From Pseudonocardia sp. (lineage in GTDB: Bacteria; Actinomycetota; Actinomycetes; Mycobacteriales; Pseudonocardiaceae), in NCBI GenBank assembly GCA_026785945.1, contig JAJAZD010000027.1:1-37385 (forward strand): 37,385 bases of DNA. Direction: 5' to 3'. Under the pieces are notes generated by a model. That model searched no databases. It was not told the DNA's origin and saw only the letters and a list, made by a program, of their open reading frames with translations. Below are positions 17,701 through 26,767 of this stretch, piece by piece (the stretch's first letter is position 1; the number at the start of each line of letters is the position of its first letter). The position numbers and the translations under genes are program-made.

Positions 17701-17895
17701 CGCCGGCGCCACTCGGCCCGTGACCTCCCCGAACGCGATCCGCGACCCGTCGGGTCCCGGCGCCGTCGCCGCGATCGTCACCGTTATCGTCACCGCGATC
17801 GTCACCTCGTCGCCGTCGTCCAGGAAGGTGCGGCTGCTGCCGTCCGGGAGCCCGAAGGCCTCCGTGCCGCCCAGCTCAGCTCCAGAAGCGAGCCA
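17701..17895 (-). pseudogene. C-terminal remnant of fumarylacetoacetase
   Basis: About 65 codons on the minus strand read as the end of fumarylacetoacetase: LASGAELGGTEAFGLPDG, SSRTFLDDGDEV, then TAPGPDGSRIAFGEVTGRV. In intact enzymes a short segment resembling SGTISGPEPGSRGS lies in the first block and is mostly lost here, and a 12-bp unit encoding TI-x-V is tripled at ~17770-17805 after DDGDEV. No N-terminal or catalytic metal-binding part exists upstream. The enzyme would catalyse the last step of tyrosine catabolism. This is a decayed fragment; the assignment rests on remembered motifs. Confidence 0.58.
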
Positions 17896-18061
17896 CGCCG
17901 CCCGCGTTCTGGGCCGCTGACCGTCGCATCGCGTCGACGATCGCGGACGGGACACCTCTGTGGTGGAGCAGCGAGGAGTCCGACGAGCAGCCCTCCTCCC
18001 CATCAGCTCCTGGGGAGTACAGACCCCCCAGAGGGCCGGACCGACGCGCCACCGCGGGTCC

Positions 18062-18092
18062 GGTCTCCCGGAACGGCCCGCCCCGGGAGACC
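18062..18092 (-). terminator. Hairpin downstream of actP
   Basis: A perfect 10-bp stem GGTCTCCCGG (18062-18071) / CCGGGAGACC (18083-18092) with an 11-nt loop lies 42 bp after the actP stop. There is no clear T-run, as is usual for actinobacterial hairpins. It is well placed to end the transporter operon. Confidence 0.65.
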
Positions 18093-18133
18093 GGGACGGG
18101 CCGTGTCGACTCGGTGAGGGGAGCCCTCGACGA

Positions 18134-19777
18134 TCAGTGCACCACCGACTTCTCCACCCCGACGCCGGTCAGCGAGCGGACCTCCATCTCGGCGTACTTC
18201 TTGGTGTCCGCCTTGTTCTTGCTCAGGACGGTGCCGAGGTAGCCCAGGAGGAACGAGGCCGGGATCGAGACGATGCCCGGGTTGTCGAGCGGGAACCAGC
18301 TGAAGTCCACGCCTTGGAGCATCGACGGGCTCTTGCCGGTCGTCGCGCTGACCGGCTTGCCCGACACGACCGGCGAGAAGACGATCAGCACGACCGTGAT
18401 CCCGAGGCCGCCGTAGATGCTCCACAGCGCACCGGAGGTGTTGAACCGCTTCCAGAACAGCGAGTAGAGGATCGTCGGCAGGTTCGCCGACGCCGCCACC
18501 GCGAACGCCAGTGCGACGAGGAACGCGATGTTCTGCCCGCTGGCGAGGATGCCGCCGAAGATCGCGACGACGCCGATGACCACCGCGGTGATCCGCGCGA
18601 CGCGGACCTCCTCGTGCTGTTCGTCGATCTTGCCCTTCTTGATCACGTTGGCGTAGATGTCATGGGCGAACGACGCCGACGCCGTGATCGTCAGACCGGC
18701 GACGACCGCCAGGATCGTCGCGAAGGCCACCGCCGCGATGATGCCGAGCAACAGGGTGCCGCCCAACTCGTAGGCGAGCAGCGGAGCCGCCGAGTTGGCA
18801 CCACCGGGCGCGGCCCGGATCGCCTCGGGTCCGACGAGCGCACCTGCGCCGTATCCGAGCACGAGCGTGAACAGGTAGAACAGGCCGATCAGCCAGATCG
18901 CCCACACCACGGAGCGGCGGGCCTCCTTGGCCGTCGGCACCGTGTAGAAGCGCATCAGGATGTGCGGCAGGCCCGCGGTGCCGAGCACCAGCGCCAGCCC
19001 GAGGGACAGGAAGTCGAGCTGGCTCACGCTCGACACGCCGTACTGCTTGCCCGGGTTGAGCAGGGCCGCGCCCGTCTCGCCGCCGCGCTCGACGGCTGCG
19101 CCCAGCAACGCGGAGAAGTTGAACCCATACAGGACGAGCACCCAGACCGTCATCACGCCGGCGCCCACGATGAGCAGCACCGCCTTGATGATCTGCACCC
19201 AGGTCGTGCCGCGCATGCCGCCGATCAGCACGTAGGCGATCATGATCGCGCCCACGACCGCGATCACGACCGACTGCTGGAACCCGTCGGTGATGTTGAG
19301 CAGCAGCGCGATGAGACCGCCGGCTCCCGCCATCTGGGCGAGCAGGTAGAAGAACGACACCGCCAGCGTCGACGTCGCGGCCGCGGCGCGCACCGGGGCC
19401 TGCTTCATGCGGAACGCCAGAACGTCACCGAGGGTGAACCGGCCGGTGTTGCGCAGCAGTTCCGCCACCAGCAGCAGCGCCACCAGCCACGCCACCAGGA
19501 AGCCGATCGAGTAGAGGAAGCCGTCGTAGCCGTTGAGTGCGATGGCGCCCGCGATGCCGAGGAACGACGCAGCGGAGAGGTAGTCCCCGGAGATCGCGAC
19601 GCCGTTCTGCGGGCCGGAGAATCCGCCACCCGCGGTGTAGAAGTCCGACGCGCCGGAGCTCGCGCGCCGGCTGACCCGTACGACGATCACCAGGGTGATG
19701 ACGACGAAGACGCCGAAGATCGCGATGTTGAGCAGCGGGTTGCTGCCCTCCACGCCGTCCTGCGCGAGAACACTCAC
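18134..19777 (-). CDS. actP: Cation/acetate symporter (sodium:solute symporter family)
   Basis: A 547-residue polytopic protein, close to E. coli ActP in length, with about 13 hydrophobic segments. Family landmarks are GGGFSGPQNGVAISGDYLSAASFLG near the N-terminus, GGMRGTTWVQIIKA in the middle, GTAGLPHILMRFYTVP and FAVAASANLPTILYSLFWKRF. It would take up acetate or a related short monocarboxylate with a cation. The GTG at 19777 overlaps the stop of the DUF485 gene (GTGA) and has GGAGGA inside that gene, so translation is coupled. DUF485 and actP are a standard pair (yjcH-actP in E. coli). It is the last gene of the run, followed by a hairpin. Confidence 0.93.
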   Translation of the reverse strand: MSVLAQDGVEGSNPLLNIAIFGVFVVITLVIVVRVSRRASSGASDFYTAGGGFSGPQNGVAISGDYLSAASFLGIAGAIALNGYDGFLYSIGFLVAWLVALLLVAELLRNTGRFTLGDVLAFRMKQAPVRAAAATSTLAVSFFYLLAQMAGAGGLIALLLNITDGFQQSVVIAVVGAIMIAYVLIGGMRGTTWVQIIKAVLLIVGAGVMTVWVLVLYGFNFSALLGAAVERGGETGAALLNPGKQYGVSSVSQLDFLSLGLALVLGTAGLPHILMRFYTVPTAKEARRSVVWAIWLIGLFYLFTLVLGYGAGALVGPEAIRAAPGGANSAAPLLAYELGGTLLLGIIAAVAFATILAVVAGLTITASASFAHDIYANVIKKGKIDEQHEEVRVARITAVVIGVVAIFGGILASGQNIAFLVALAFAVAASANLPTILYSLFWKRFNTSGALWSIYGGLGITVVLIVFSPVVSGKPVSATTGKSPSMLQGVDFSWFPLDNPGIVSIPASFLLGYLGTVLSKNKADTKKYAEMEVRSLTGVGVEKSVVH

Positions 19778-20118
19778 TTGTGATCCTCCTCCAGCTCGGC
19801 GCGGAGCTTGCCGGCCAGCGGGTCGAACCTCTTGTCGGCGAAGCGGACGTACCACGCCGTGATCGCGAACGTCGACACGAACTGCAGCAGCCCGAAGATC
19901 AGGCCGATGTTGACGTTGCCCAACACCTTGATGGACATGAACTCGGACGCGTAGTTCGCCAGCAGGACGTAGAGCACGTACCAGCCCAGGAACAGGCCCG
20001 CGACGGGGAAGACGAAGTTGCGCAGCCTTCGGCGCAGGTCCTGGAACTCGGGGGTGGCCTGAACCGCCTCCCAGTCACGCACCTCCGTCGGTGGCGACGA
20101 ATCAGTGGTACTCACCAT
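19774..20118 (-). CDS. DUF485 inner-membrane protein, YjcH-like
   Basis: A 114-residue protein with two membrane helices (~36-58 and ~72-95) flanked by the DUF485 hallmarks FQDLRRRLRNFVFP and FADKRFDPLAGKLR. DUF485 proteins accompany ActP-type symporters; their exact role is not established, although an accessory role in transport is likely. The ATG at 20118 follows AGGAGG by a single base; the next codon, GTG at 20115, has a more usual spacing and may be the true start. Its stop overlaps the actP start. Confidence 0.88.
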   Translation of the reverse strand: MVSTTDSSPPTEVRDWEAVQATPEFQDLRRRLRNFVFPVAGLFLGWYVLYVLLANYASEFMSIKVLGNVNIGLIFGLLQFVSTFAITAWYVRFADKRFDPLAGKLRAELEEDHK

Positions 20119-20293
20119 GCCTCCTCGCACGACTCCGCAAGCCCCGCCGGCCCGGAGCGAAGAACAGCTAAGGGCGGCCTGGGCGGCGGCGGAAGTGGCC
20201 TGCGACACACCGCGTGCGTGCGCGCCCGGCGGCCGTCCAACGGTCGGAATCAACGACGAACGGTCAAGTGAGCAGAACGAGCGGGCGGACGGA

Positions 20294-21973
20294 TCAGCGG
20301 TCGCGACCCGGACCCGACTCGTCCAGGTGCAGCCGCAGCATGGCGGCGGTCGCCCACGCCGGCGGCCTGCCGCGCAGCGACACCACCACCATCGTCAGGA
20401 ATGCCAGCGGCACCGACCACAGCGCCGGCTGTCCGAGCAGGATCGAGGCCAGTCCCGGCGAGAGGCCCAGTAACAGGTCGATCGCGACCGACCCGGCGGA
20501 CGAGACGAGCCCGACCACCACCCCCACCACCGCCCCGCGCGCGGTGAGGCGCGGCCACCAGATCCCGAGCACGAGCAGGGGGCAGAACGTGGACGCGGCC
20601 ACGGCGAACGCGGAGGTGACCAGCACGCCGACGTCCAGGTTCACCGCGGGCAGCGCCAGGACCACGACGCAGGCCGCCGCGCCCAGCGTCGTGGACCGCA
20701 GCCGGCGCAGGGTCGTGCCGGGCAGCAGGTCGTGGGAGATCGCGCCGGACAGCGCGAGCAGCAGGCCGAGGGAGGTGGCGAGGAAGGCGGCGAACGCGCC
20801 GGCGCCCAGCATCGCGGTGAACACCTCACCCACCCACCCGCCGTCGACCCTGGCCGGCAGGGCGACGACCACGGTGTCGGTGCCGCCTGCGAGGTACAGC
20901 TCGGGCAGCAGGACCGCGCCCAGCAGGCCGTACACCGCGGGGAACAGGTAGAACCCGCTCAGCATCGCCACGGTGATCGCCGCCGTGCGCCGTGCGCCCC
21001 GCCCGTCGGCGCTGGTATGGAACCGGACGATGATGTGCGGCAGGCCCATCGTGCCCAGCACGGTGGCCACCAGCACCGACCACGTCGCGAGCAGGGGGTG
21101 GCCGCCCGCCGGGTCCAGCAGCGGGCGCGACCAGTCCTCGCCGCCCGGCGGGACCGCGCCGGCCACGTCGGGCACGTCGGCACCCTCGGCGAAGGTCCAC
21201 GTACTGCCCGCGACGGCGGCGTAGCTTCCCTGGCCGAGCAGCTCCACCGGCGCTCCGGAGAGCGAGACGGGGGTGGGTTCGGTGATCGTCAGCCGGGTGT
21301 CGAGGCGGAACTCCACCGGCGTCGTGCGCTCGAAGCGGGTGAACTCGACCGGCGAGAGGGCCTCGCGACGCGTGTCCGCACCCACGGTGAGCACCAGCCA
21401 GAGGGCCGGGACGACGAACAGCAGCAGCTTGAGCCCGAACTGGAAGGCCTGCACGTAGGTGGCGGCACGCATGCCACCCAGGGCGAGGGTGATGCTCACG
21501 GCTACGCCCGCGACGACCACCCCGACCCAGTAGGGCGTACCGCTGACCACGGTGAGCACGAGTCCGGCCGCTTTGAACTGCGGCACGAGGTAGAGCGTGG
21601 CGATCACCAGCACGACCACGGCCGAGAGCTTGCGCAGGCCGGGAGAGCCCAGGCGGGCCTCGGCGAAGTCGGGCACGGTCAGCGCGCCCGTACGTCGCAT
21701 CGGCGCCGCCACCAGTGCGAGCATCGCGATGTAGCCCGCGGTGAACCCGACCGGGTACCAGAGCGCGCCGACCCCATCCTTCACGACGAGCCCGGCCACG
21801 CCCAGGAACGATGCGGCCGACAGGTACTCCCCCGACACGGCCGCCGCGTTGAGCGTGGGCGAGATCCGCCGTGAGGCCACCAGGAAGTCCGACGTGCTGC
21901 GCATCGCGGCGACCCCGCGAGCCCCGATCAGCAAGGTGGCGAGGACGACCAGGACGATCGCCACGCCGATCAC
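20294..21973 (-). CDS. Second sodium/solute symporter (monocarboxylate-type)
   Basis: A 559-residue SSS-family transporter with about 13 hydrophobic segments. Landmarks are SGEYLSAASFLGVAG, GGMRAATYVQAFQFGLK, GTMGLPHIIVRFHTS and FAVAASTFCPLLVLGIWWPR, all paralogous to ActP. An unusual ~90-residue loop (about 205-300, rich in acidic residues and Pro/Gly) between middle helices is much longer than in ActP and probably lies outside the membrane. The start GTG at 21973 overlaps the previous stop (GTGA). It belongs to the same cluster as the LytS/LytTR pair, suggesting signal-controlled uptake of acetate, pyruvate or a similar acid. Confidence 0.9.
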   Translation of the reverse strand: MIGVAIVLVVLATLLIGARGVAAMRSTSDFLVASRRISPTLNAAAVSGEYLSAASFLGVAGLVVKDGVGALWYPVGFTAGYIAMLALVAAPMRRTGALTVPDFAEARLGSPGLRKLSAVVVLVIATLYLVPQFKAAGLVLTVVSGTPYWVGVVVAGVAVSITLALGGMRAATYVQAFQFGLKLLLFVVPALWLVLTVGADTRREALSPVEFTRFERTTPVEFRLDTRLTITEPTPVSLSGAPVELLGQGSYAAVAGSTWTFAEGADVPDVAGAVPPGGEDWSRPLLDPAGGHPLLATWSVLVATVLGTMGLPHIIVRFHTSADGRGARRTAAITVAMLSGFYLFPAVYGLLGAVLLPELYLAGGTDTVVVALPARVDGGWVGEVFTAMLGAGAFAAFLATSLGLLLALSGAISHDLLPGTTLRRLRSTTLGAAACVVVLALPAVNLDVGVLVTSAFAVAASTFCPLLVLGIWWPRLTARGAVVGVVVGLVSSAGSVAIDLLLGLSPGLASILLGQPALWSVPLAFLTMVVVSLRGRPPAWATAAMLRLHLDESGPGRDR

Positions 21974-22380
21974 GGGCGCCCCGTGCGCACGGCTGCGGTC
22001 GGGTGCCGGTCACCGCGAACCGCTCGTCCGGAGGGCCGCTCGACCCGCTCGGCCCGGCGCAGCTGCCACCACGCGAGCGGGACGAGCACCGCGTACGGCA
22101 ACACGGCCACGGCCAGCCACGACACCGGCACGCCGGCGAACCGCACGCCGTCGAGTCCCGGGAACAGGGCGAGCACCACCGGCAGCCCGACGATCAGCAC
22201 GGCCAGCACGGCGAGCGCGGCGAGCGCGCGGCGCAGCTGGGCGCGGTAGACACCTCGGGCGCGTTCCACGTCGGTCGGGGCGAGGTGCGGGACGTCGACG
22301 CGTATGCCGGTGCGGCGCCGGACCATCGCCAGCCGGGTCTGCGGGCTCACGACGGCGACGCGGCGCTGGCGTGGCGTCAC
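21970..22380 (-). CDS. Small two-helix membrane protein, partner of the symporter
   Basis: A 136-residue protein with an Arg-rich N-terminus, two hydrophobic segments (~50-72 and ~84-104) and a basic tail. It holds the place that DUF485 holds beside ActP: directly upstream of the symporter and coupled to it by GTGA. It may be a divergent functional analogue of DUF485, but the DUF485 motifs are not apparent. The GTG at 22380 overlaps the regulator's stop by GTGA. Confidence 0.72.
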   Translation of the reverse strand: MTPRQRRVAVVSPQTRLAMVRRRTGIRVDVPHLAPTDVERARGVYRAQLRRALAALAVLAVLIVGLPVVLALFPGLDGVRFAGVPVSWLAVAVLPYAVLVPLAWWQLRRAERVERPSGRAVRGDRHPTAAVRTGRP

Positions 22381-23144
22381 CGGCGGTCCAGCTCGCCCCT
22401 GATGGCGGCCTCGAGCAGATGTTCGCGCAGCTCGCGGGCGTGCCGGCGGCTCACCGGGACGTCGCCGACGTCGGTGTGGGCGAGCAGCCCCCCGGTCAGG
22501 TCGCTGCGCAGCTCCCGTACCGCGGGCACCGCCAGCAGGTAGCTGCGGTGCACCCGGACGAATCCCGCATGCTGCCAGTGCTCCTCCAGGCGCGAGATGG
22601 GGATGCGGAGCAGGTGGCTGCCCGACGGCGCGTGCAACCGGACGTAGTCGCCCTGCGCCTCGACGAACCGCACGTCGTCGCGCCGGACGAACCGCGTCCG
22701 GCCCGCGAGCTCGACGGGCACGGCCGCGAGCGCGTCGACACCGGGCGCGGGCGCCGGGAGCGACCCCCGGAAGCGGCGCACCCGGTCCAACGCCGCGCCG
22801 AGCCGCTCGTGCCCGACCGGCTTGAGCAGATAGTCGATCGCGCCGAGACCGTAGGCCGACGCGGCGTGCTGCTCGAACGCCGTGACGAAGACGATGACCG
22901 GCGGATCGGTCATCCGGGCCAGCAGCGCCGCCAGTTCCAGGCCGTCCATGGTCGGCATCGCCACGTCGAGGAACACCGCGTCGAACGGGCCGGCCTGCAG
23001 CAGCCGGAGCGCGGCGAGCGGGTCCCTCGCCACCGCGACGTCGTCCACGGCCGGTGACTCCAGGAGCATCCGGCGCAGCTCGTCCAGGGCAGGAGCCACA
23101 TCGTCGACCGCGAGCACACGCAGACCTGCGCCCGGTCCCGTCAC
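22377..23144 (-). CDS. LytTR-family response regulator
   Basis: A 255-residue two-domain regulator. The receiver domain (~5-125) starts VLAVDDVAPALDELR, has phospho-acceptor Asp60 in VFLDVAMPTMDG, Thr in FVTAFEQ and Lys in YLLKPVG. A LytTR DNA-binding domain (~150-250) contains VRFVEAQGDYVRLH, ISRLEEHW and FVRVHRSYLLAV. It would be phosphorylated by the LytS-type kinase encoded immediately upstream. The GTG at 23144 overlaps the kinase stop. LytTR regulators commonly bind direct repeats upstream of transporter genes (for example pyruvate-responsive YpdB and BtsR in E. coli). Confidence 0.94.
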   Translation of the reverse strand: MTGPGAGLRVLAVDDVAPALDELRRMLLESPAVDDVAVARDPLAALRLLQAGPFDAVFLDVAMPTMDGLELAALLARMTDPPVIVFVTAFEQHAASAYGLGAIDYLLKPVGHERLGAALDRVRRFRGSLPAPAPGVDALAAVPVELAGRTRFVRRDDVRFVEAQGDYVRLHAPSGSHLLRIPISRLEEHWQHAGFVRVHRSYLLAVPAVRELRSDLTGGLLAHTDVGDVPVSRRHARELREHLLEAAIRGELDRR

Positions 23145-24148
23145 GAGGCCACCACCCCGGGCTGGAACCGTGGCACCCGCAGCACGACCCGCATGCCGGC
23201 GCCGTCGGCCGTCTCCAGCACGAGCCCGTAGCCGGGCCCGAACACGGTGCGCAGCCGCCGGTCGACGTTCACCAGGCCGAGACTGCCGGGGGTTCCGCGG
23301 CCGGCGAGCACGTCGGCCGCGTACGCCGGGTCCATGCCCGGTCCGTCGTCCTCGACGGTGATCACGCATTCGGCCCCTTCCGCCTGGCCGGTGACCTGCA
23401 CGAGCCCGCCCGAGCCGGTGAGCTCCACGCCGTGCCGCACGGCGTTCTCCACCAGGGGCTGCAGCGCGAGGAAGGGCAGCGCCACGGGCAGGATCTCCGG
23501 GGCGATCCGCACCTGGACGCGCAGGCGGTCACCGAGCACGGCGCGGGCGAGTGCGAGGTAGGCCTCGATGGCCGCGAACTCACCGGCGACCGTCGTGTAG
23601 TCGCCGTGGCGGGCCAGGCTGTGGCGGATGTACTCGGCGAAGTCGAGCATCAGCTCACGGGCGCGCTCGGGATCCGACCGGACGAACGACGCGATCACCG
23701 TGAGGCTGTTGTAGACGAAGTGCGGCGAGATCTCCGCGCGCAGCGCCCGCAGCTCGGCCTGCTCGGCCACGTCCGCGGAGCGTTCGAGCCGGGCCCGGTC
23801 CAGCGCCTCCCCCACCCACTCCGCCGCCTCCCGCACGGCCGAGGCGGCGACGTCGCCCTGCACGATCAGCACGCCGACGAGCTCGTCGCGGGCGTGCACA
23901 GGCAGCGCGACGAGATGACCGCGCGCGGCCCGCGAGTCGGTGCGCAGGACGTGCTCGACCAGCCGGCCCACCAGGTCCGGATCCGGCGGTCGCCCCGACC
24001 ACACCGGCCCTTCCCGCAACCCCCCGAGCCCGACGGCGTCCGCGCCGAGCAGGCGGTGCAGCCCACGCGTCGCCGCGGGTACGCCGGGCCCGTCCAGTCC
24101 CGCCCGCAGGTCCGCGCCCACCCGCCGTCCCGCGGCGAGAACGGCCAT
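23141..24148 (-). CDS. LytS-type sensor histidine kinase, cytoplasmic GAF-like sensor
   Basis: A 335-residue protein. The N-terminal ~120 residues resemble a GAF domain and carry no membrane helices. The His_kinase/LytS block has ISPHFVYNSL with phospho-acceptor His143 (numbered from this start), followed by the ATPase domain with LQPLVENAVRHG and DDGPGMDP. Unlike typical LytS it lacks the multi-helix membrane sensor, so an intracellular cue is inferred. An ATG at 24148 preceded by GGGGGCGAC is chosen; in-frame ATGs at 24232 and 24298 are possible, but the latter overlaps a palindrome. It is coupled to its regulator by GTGA and heads the transporter cluster. Confidence 0.9.
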   Translation of the reverse strand: MAVLAAGRRVGADLRAGLDGPGVPAATRGLHRLLGADAVGLGGLREGPVWSGRPPDPDLVGRLVEHVLRTDSRAARGHLVALPVHARDELVGVLIVQGDVAASAVREAAEWVGEALDRARLERSADVAEQAELRALRAEISPHFVYNSLTVIASFVRSDPERARELMLDFAEYIRHSLARHGDYTTVAGEFAAIEAYLALARAVLGDRLRVQVRIAPEILPVALPFLALQPLVENAVRHGVELTGSGGLVQVTGQAEGAECVITVEDDGPGMDPAYAADVLAGRGTPGSLGLVNVDRRLRTVFGPGYGLVLETADGAGMRVVLRVPRFQPGVVAS

Positions 24149-24477
24149 GGTGTCGCCCCCGTTCCGATCCTGCGCAAGCCGGTGCCACCAGCCGCCGCGC
24201 CGCGGTCGGCCGGGTCGGGGCACTGCGACCATGGCGCCTCCGTCGGGACGCTCCGACCGTAGGTCACGCGCGGCGGCGGTGTCACGTCCGGGTGACATCG
24301 GGCGTTCGACGGGTGGTCCACCACGGCGCGCGGGTTCCCGCCGGGACAGCCCGGCCCCCGGCGTCCACAGTGGAGGGACTTCTCCCGGCGACCCCGGTGT
24401 GGCCCGCCACTGCGCGGGCGCTTGGATGAGGCCCCACGTCCGACAGCGCCAGCGCGCCGATCCAGCACGGAGACCTG
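24149..24477. other. Divergent spacer between the LytS operon and the GH13 gene
   Basis: No gene seen. Apart from the palindrome at 24280-24297, GTCACG occurs as a direct repeat at 24263-24268 and 24281-24286 (18 bp apart), the kind of arrangement LytTR proteins use. The promoters of both divergent units should lie here; no confident -35/-10 pairs are visible. Confidence 0.45.
24280..24297. promoter_or_regulatory. Palindromic candidate operator
   Basis: TGTCAC-GTCCGG-GTGACA is a perfect 6-bp inverted repeat with a 6-bp spacer in the divergent promoter region. It touches the most upstream possible start of the LytS-type gene, which argues for a downstream start. Confidence 0.4.
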
Positions 24478-26688
24478 GTGACAGACCAGCAGTCGCACGA
24501 GCCGAGCGAGATCAGCTATGCCGAGCACCTGCATCCGGCCCGGCCCGGTGTCCTGCGCCACCGCGCCCGGGTGAAGGCACCGTTCACCCGCACGTCGGTG
24601 GCCGAGGACGGCCCGCCGGCCGGCACCAACCCCGCGTACGTCTCGTGGCTGCTCAACCAGTCGATGCTGGCCGACGCCAACCAGATCAGCCGCCAGTTCT
24701 CGGGCCAGGGCACGATGTGGCAGAACCCGTTCGCCGATCCCGGCCCCCGCCACGCGGTCGAGGCGGCCGCGGTCTGGTTCACCGCCTACCCGATCTCCTT
24801 CATCACCGCACCCGGCGAGTCGTTCCTCGCCGCGCTGGCCGACGAGGCGCTGTGGGACGCGTTCTCGCGGATCGGGATCGAGGCGGTGCACACGGGCCCG
24901 GTCAAGCGCGCGGGTGGCGTGTCCGGCTGGCGGACCACCCCCAGCGTGGACGGACACTTCGACCGCATCAGCACACAGATCGACCCCGCCTTCGGCACGG
25001 AGGCGGAGTTCCGGGCGATGTGCGGCATGGCCACCTGGTCCGGCGGGACGATCATCGACGACATCGTGCCCGGTCACACCGGCAAGGGCGCGGACTTCCG
25101 GCTCGCCGAGATGAAGCACGGTGACTACCCCGGCATCTATCACATGATCGAGATCGAGTCCGAGGACTGGGGGACCCTGCCCGACGTGCCCGACGGACGC
25201 GACTCGGTCAACATCGACCCGGGCACCGAGGAGCTGCTGGAGAAGGCCGGGTACATCGTCGGGCGGCTGCAGCGGGTCATCTTCTACGCCGAGGGCGTGA
25301 AGGAGACGAACTGGAGCGCCACCCGCGCCGTCATCGGCACTGACGGCGCCGCGCGCCGCTGGGTGTACCTGCACTACTTCAAGGACGGTCAGCCCTCCAT
25401 CAACTGGCTCGACCCCTCCTTCGCCGGGATGCGCCTGATCATCGGCGACGCCCTGCACTCCCTCGCCGACCTGGGCGCGGGCGCGCTTCGGCTCGACGCC
25501 AACGGGTTCCTCGGTGTCGAGAAGAGCGCCGAAGGGCTGCCGGGCTGGTCGGAGGGCCACCCGTTGTCGGCGGCGGCGAACCACCTCATCGGCAGCATGG
25601 TGCGCAAGCTCGGCGGGTTCACCTTCCAGGAGCTCAACCTCACCATCGACGACATCCGCGCCACCGCCGCGGCAGGCGCCGACCTGTCCTACGACTTCGT
25701 CAACCGCCCCGCGTACCACCACGCGCTGGCCACCGGCGACACCGAGTTCCTCCGGCTGACGCTGCGCACGTCGCTGCTGCTCGGCGTCGACCCGGCGTCG
25801 CTGGTGCACGCCCTGCAGAACCACGACGAGCTCACCTACGAGCTGGTGCACTGGTCCACCGGCCACCGCGACGACGTGTACACCTACCGGGGCGCGGAGA
25901 TCACCGGCGGCGAGCTCGCCGAGTCCGTCCGCCGCGACCTCTGCGAGCACCTCACCGGCCCGCGGGCCCCCTACAACCTGATCTTCACCACCAACGGCAT
26001 CGCCTGCACCACCGCTACGGTCGTCGCCGCCGTCCTCGGCATCACCGACCTGAGCACCATCGACGCCGCGGCCACGGCCCGCATCATGCGGGTGCACCTG
26101 CTGCTGGCGATGTTCAACGCCCTCCAACCCGGGGTGTTCGCGCTGTCGGGCTGGGACCTGTGCGGGATGCTCACCCTCCCCGCCGCCGACGTCGGCGAGC
26201 TGCTCGAACAGGGTGACACGCGCTGGGTCAACCGTGCAGCGCACGACCTCATGGGCGTCGATCCCGACGCGACCCGCTCGTCGGCCGGCATACCGCGAGG
26301 CGTCAGCCTCTACGGCGCACTGCCCGACCAGCTCTCGGACGAGACCAGCTTCGCGCGCCAACTGCAGGCCATCATCGCCGTGCGCAGGCGCTACGGCATC
26401 GCGGTCGGTCAGCAGGTCGACGTCCCCGACGTCTCGCACCGGGGCATGTTGGTGCTCGTCCACCGGCTGCCCGCTCCGGACCGGCTCCACCTGACCGTGC
26501 TGAACTTCGCGGACGAGGTCGTCACCGGCACCGTGCGGTCCGAGCACCTCGCGCCGGGCAGCGTGGTCACCGACATGTTCACGGGCCGGCCGGTGGGCAT
26601 CGTGGACGACCTGCACAGCGTCGTCGTCGAGCTGGAAGCCCATCAGGGCCACTCGCTGCTCGTGCAACCGGGCGAGAGGTCCGGCTAG
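24478..26688 (+). CDS. Trehalose synthase-like GH13 enzyme (maltose alpha-D-glucosyltransferase type)
   Basis: A 736-residue alpha-amylase-superfamily protein. All four GH13 blocks are visible: region [15 protein letters not shown], region [12 protein letters not shown] with nucleophile Asp340, region [11 protein letters not shown] with acid/base Glu385, and region IV LQNHDEL with His449-Asp450. It ends in a beta-sandwich ([13 protein letters not shown] and following). Long members of this type are annotated as trehalose synthases that interconvert maltose and trehalose. It is longer than classic TreS and begins with an unusual N-terminal stretch ([20 protein letters not shown]), so hydrolysis or another transfer remains possible. 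The start GTG at 24478 follows GGAGACCTG. No maltokinase or glgE gene lies nearby. Confidence 0.82.
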   Translation: MTDQQSHEPSEISYAEHLHPARPGVLRHRARVKAPFTRTSVAEDGPPAGTNPAYVSWLLNQSMLADANQISRQFSGQGTMWQNPFADPGPRHAVEAAAVWFTAYPISFITAPGESFLAALADEALWDAFSRIGIEAVHTGPVKRAGGVSGWRTTPSVDGHFDRISTQIDPAFGTEAEFRAMCGMATWSGGTIIDDIVPGHTGKGADFRLAEMKHGDYPGIYHMIEIESEDWGTLPDVPDGRDSVNIDPGTEELLEKAGYIVGRLQRVIFYAEGVKETNWSATRAVIGTDGAARRWVYLHYFKDGQPSINWLDPSFAGMRLIIGDALHSLADLGAGALRLDANGFLGVEKSAEGLPGWSEGHPLSAAANHLIGSMVRKLGGFTFQELNLTIDDIRATAAAGADLSYDFVNRPAYHHALATGDTEFLRLTLRTSLLLGVDPASLVHALQNHDELTYELVHWSTGHRDDVYTYRGAEITGGELAESVRRDLCEHLTGPRAPYNLIFTTNGIACTTATVVAAVLGITDLSTIDAAATARIMRVHLLLAMFNALQPGVFALSGWDLCGMLTLPAADVGELLEQGDTRWVNRAAHDLMGVDPDATRSSAGIPRGVSLYGALPDQLSDETSFARQLQAIIAVRRRYGIAVGQQVDVPDVSHRGMLVLVHRLPAPDRLHLTVLNFADEVVTGTVRSEHLAPGSVVTDMFTGRPVGIVDDLHSVVVELEAHQGHSLLVQPGERSG

Positions 26689-26692
26689 CGCG

Positions 26693-26708
26693 CGGACCCG
26701 CCGGTCCG
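26693..26708 (+). terminator. Short hairpin after the GH13 gene
   Basis: CGGACC (26693-26698) pairs with GGTCCG (26703-26708) across a 4-base loop, five bases after the GH13 stop. There is no T-run, so this is a weak terminator candidate. Confidence 0.35.
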
Positions 26709-26767
26709 GTGGAGGATTTGACGCACCTGGGCTTGCCCGACCCGCCCCGTCGCGTCACCCTGTCACG

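Noticed and set aside
17441-17920. Plus-strand gene of about 159 codons in the gap before actP
   Set aside because: No motifs, no ribosome site, and the opposite strand has the recognisable fumarylacetoacetase remnant.
17960-19783. A 600-codon plus-strand frame opposite actP
   Set aside because: Its composition (Asp/Arg/His/Gln-rich) is the antisense of membrane helices; ActP motifs are clear on the minus strand.
23866-26667. A 900-codon minus-strand frame opposite the GH13 gene
   Set aside because: It mirrors the codon pattern of the GH13 gene, whose four catalytic blocks are intact on the plus strand.
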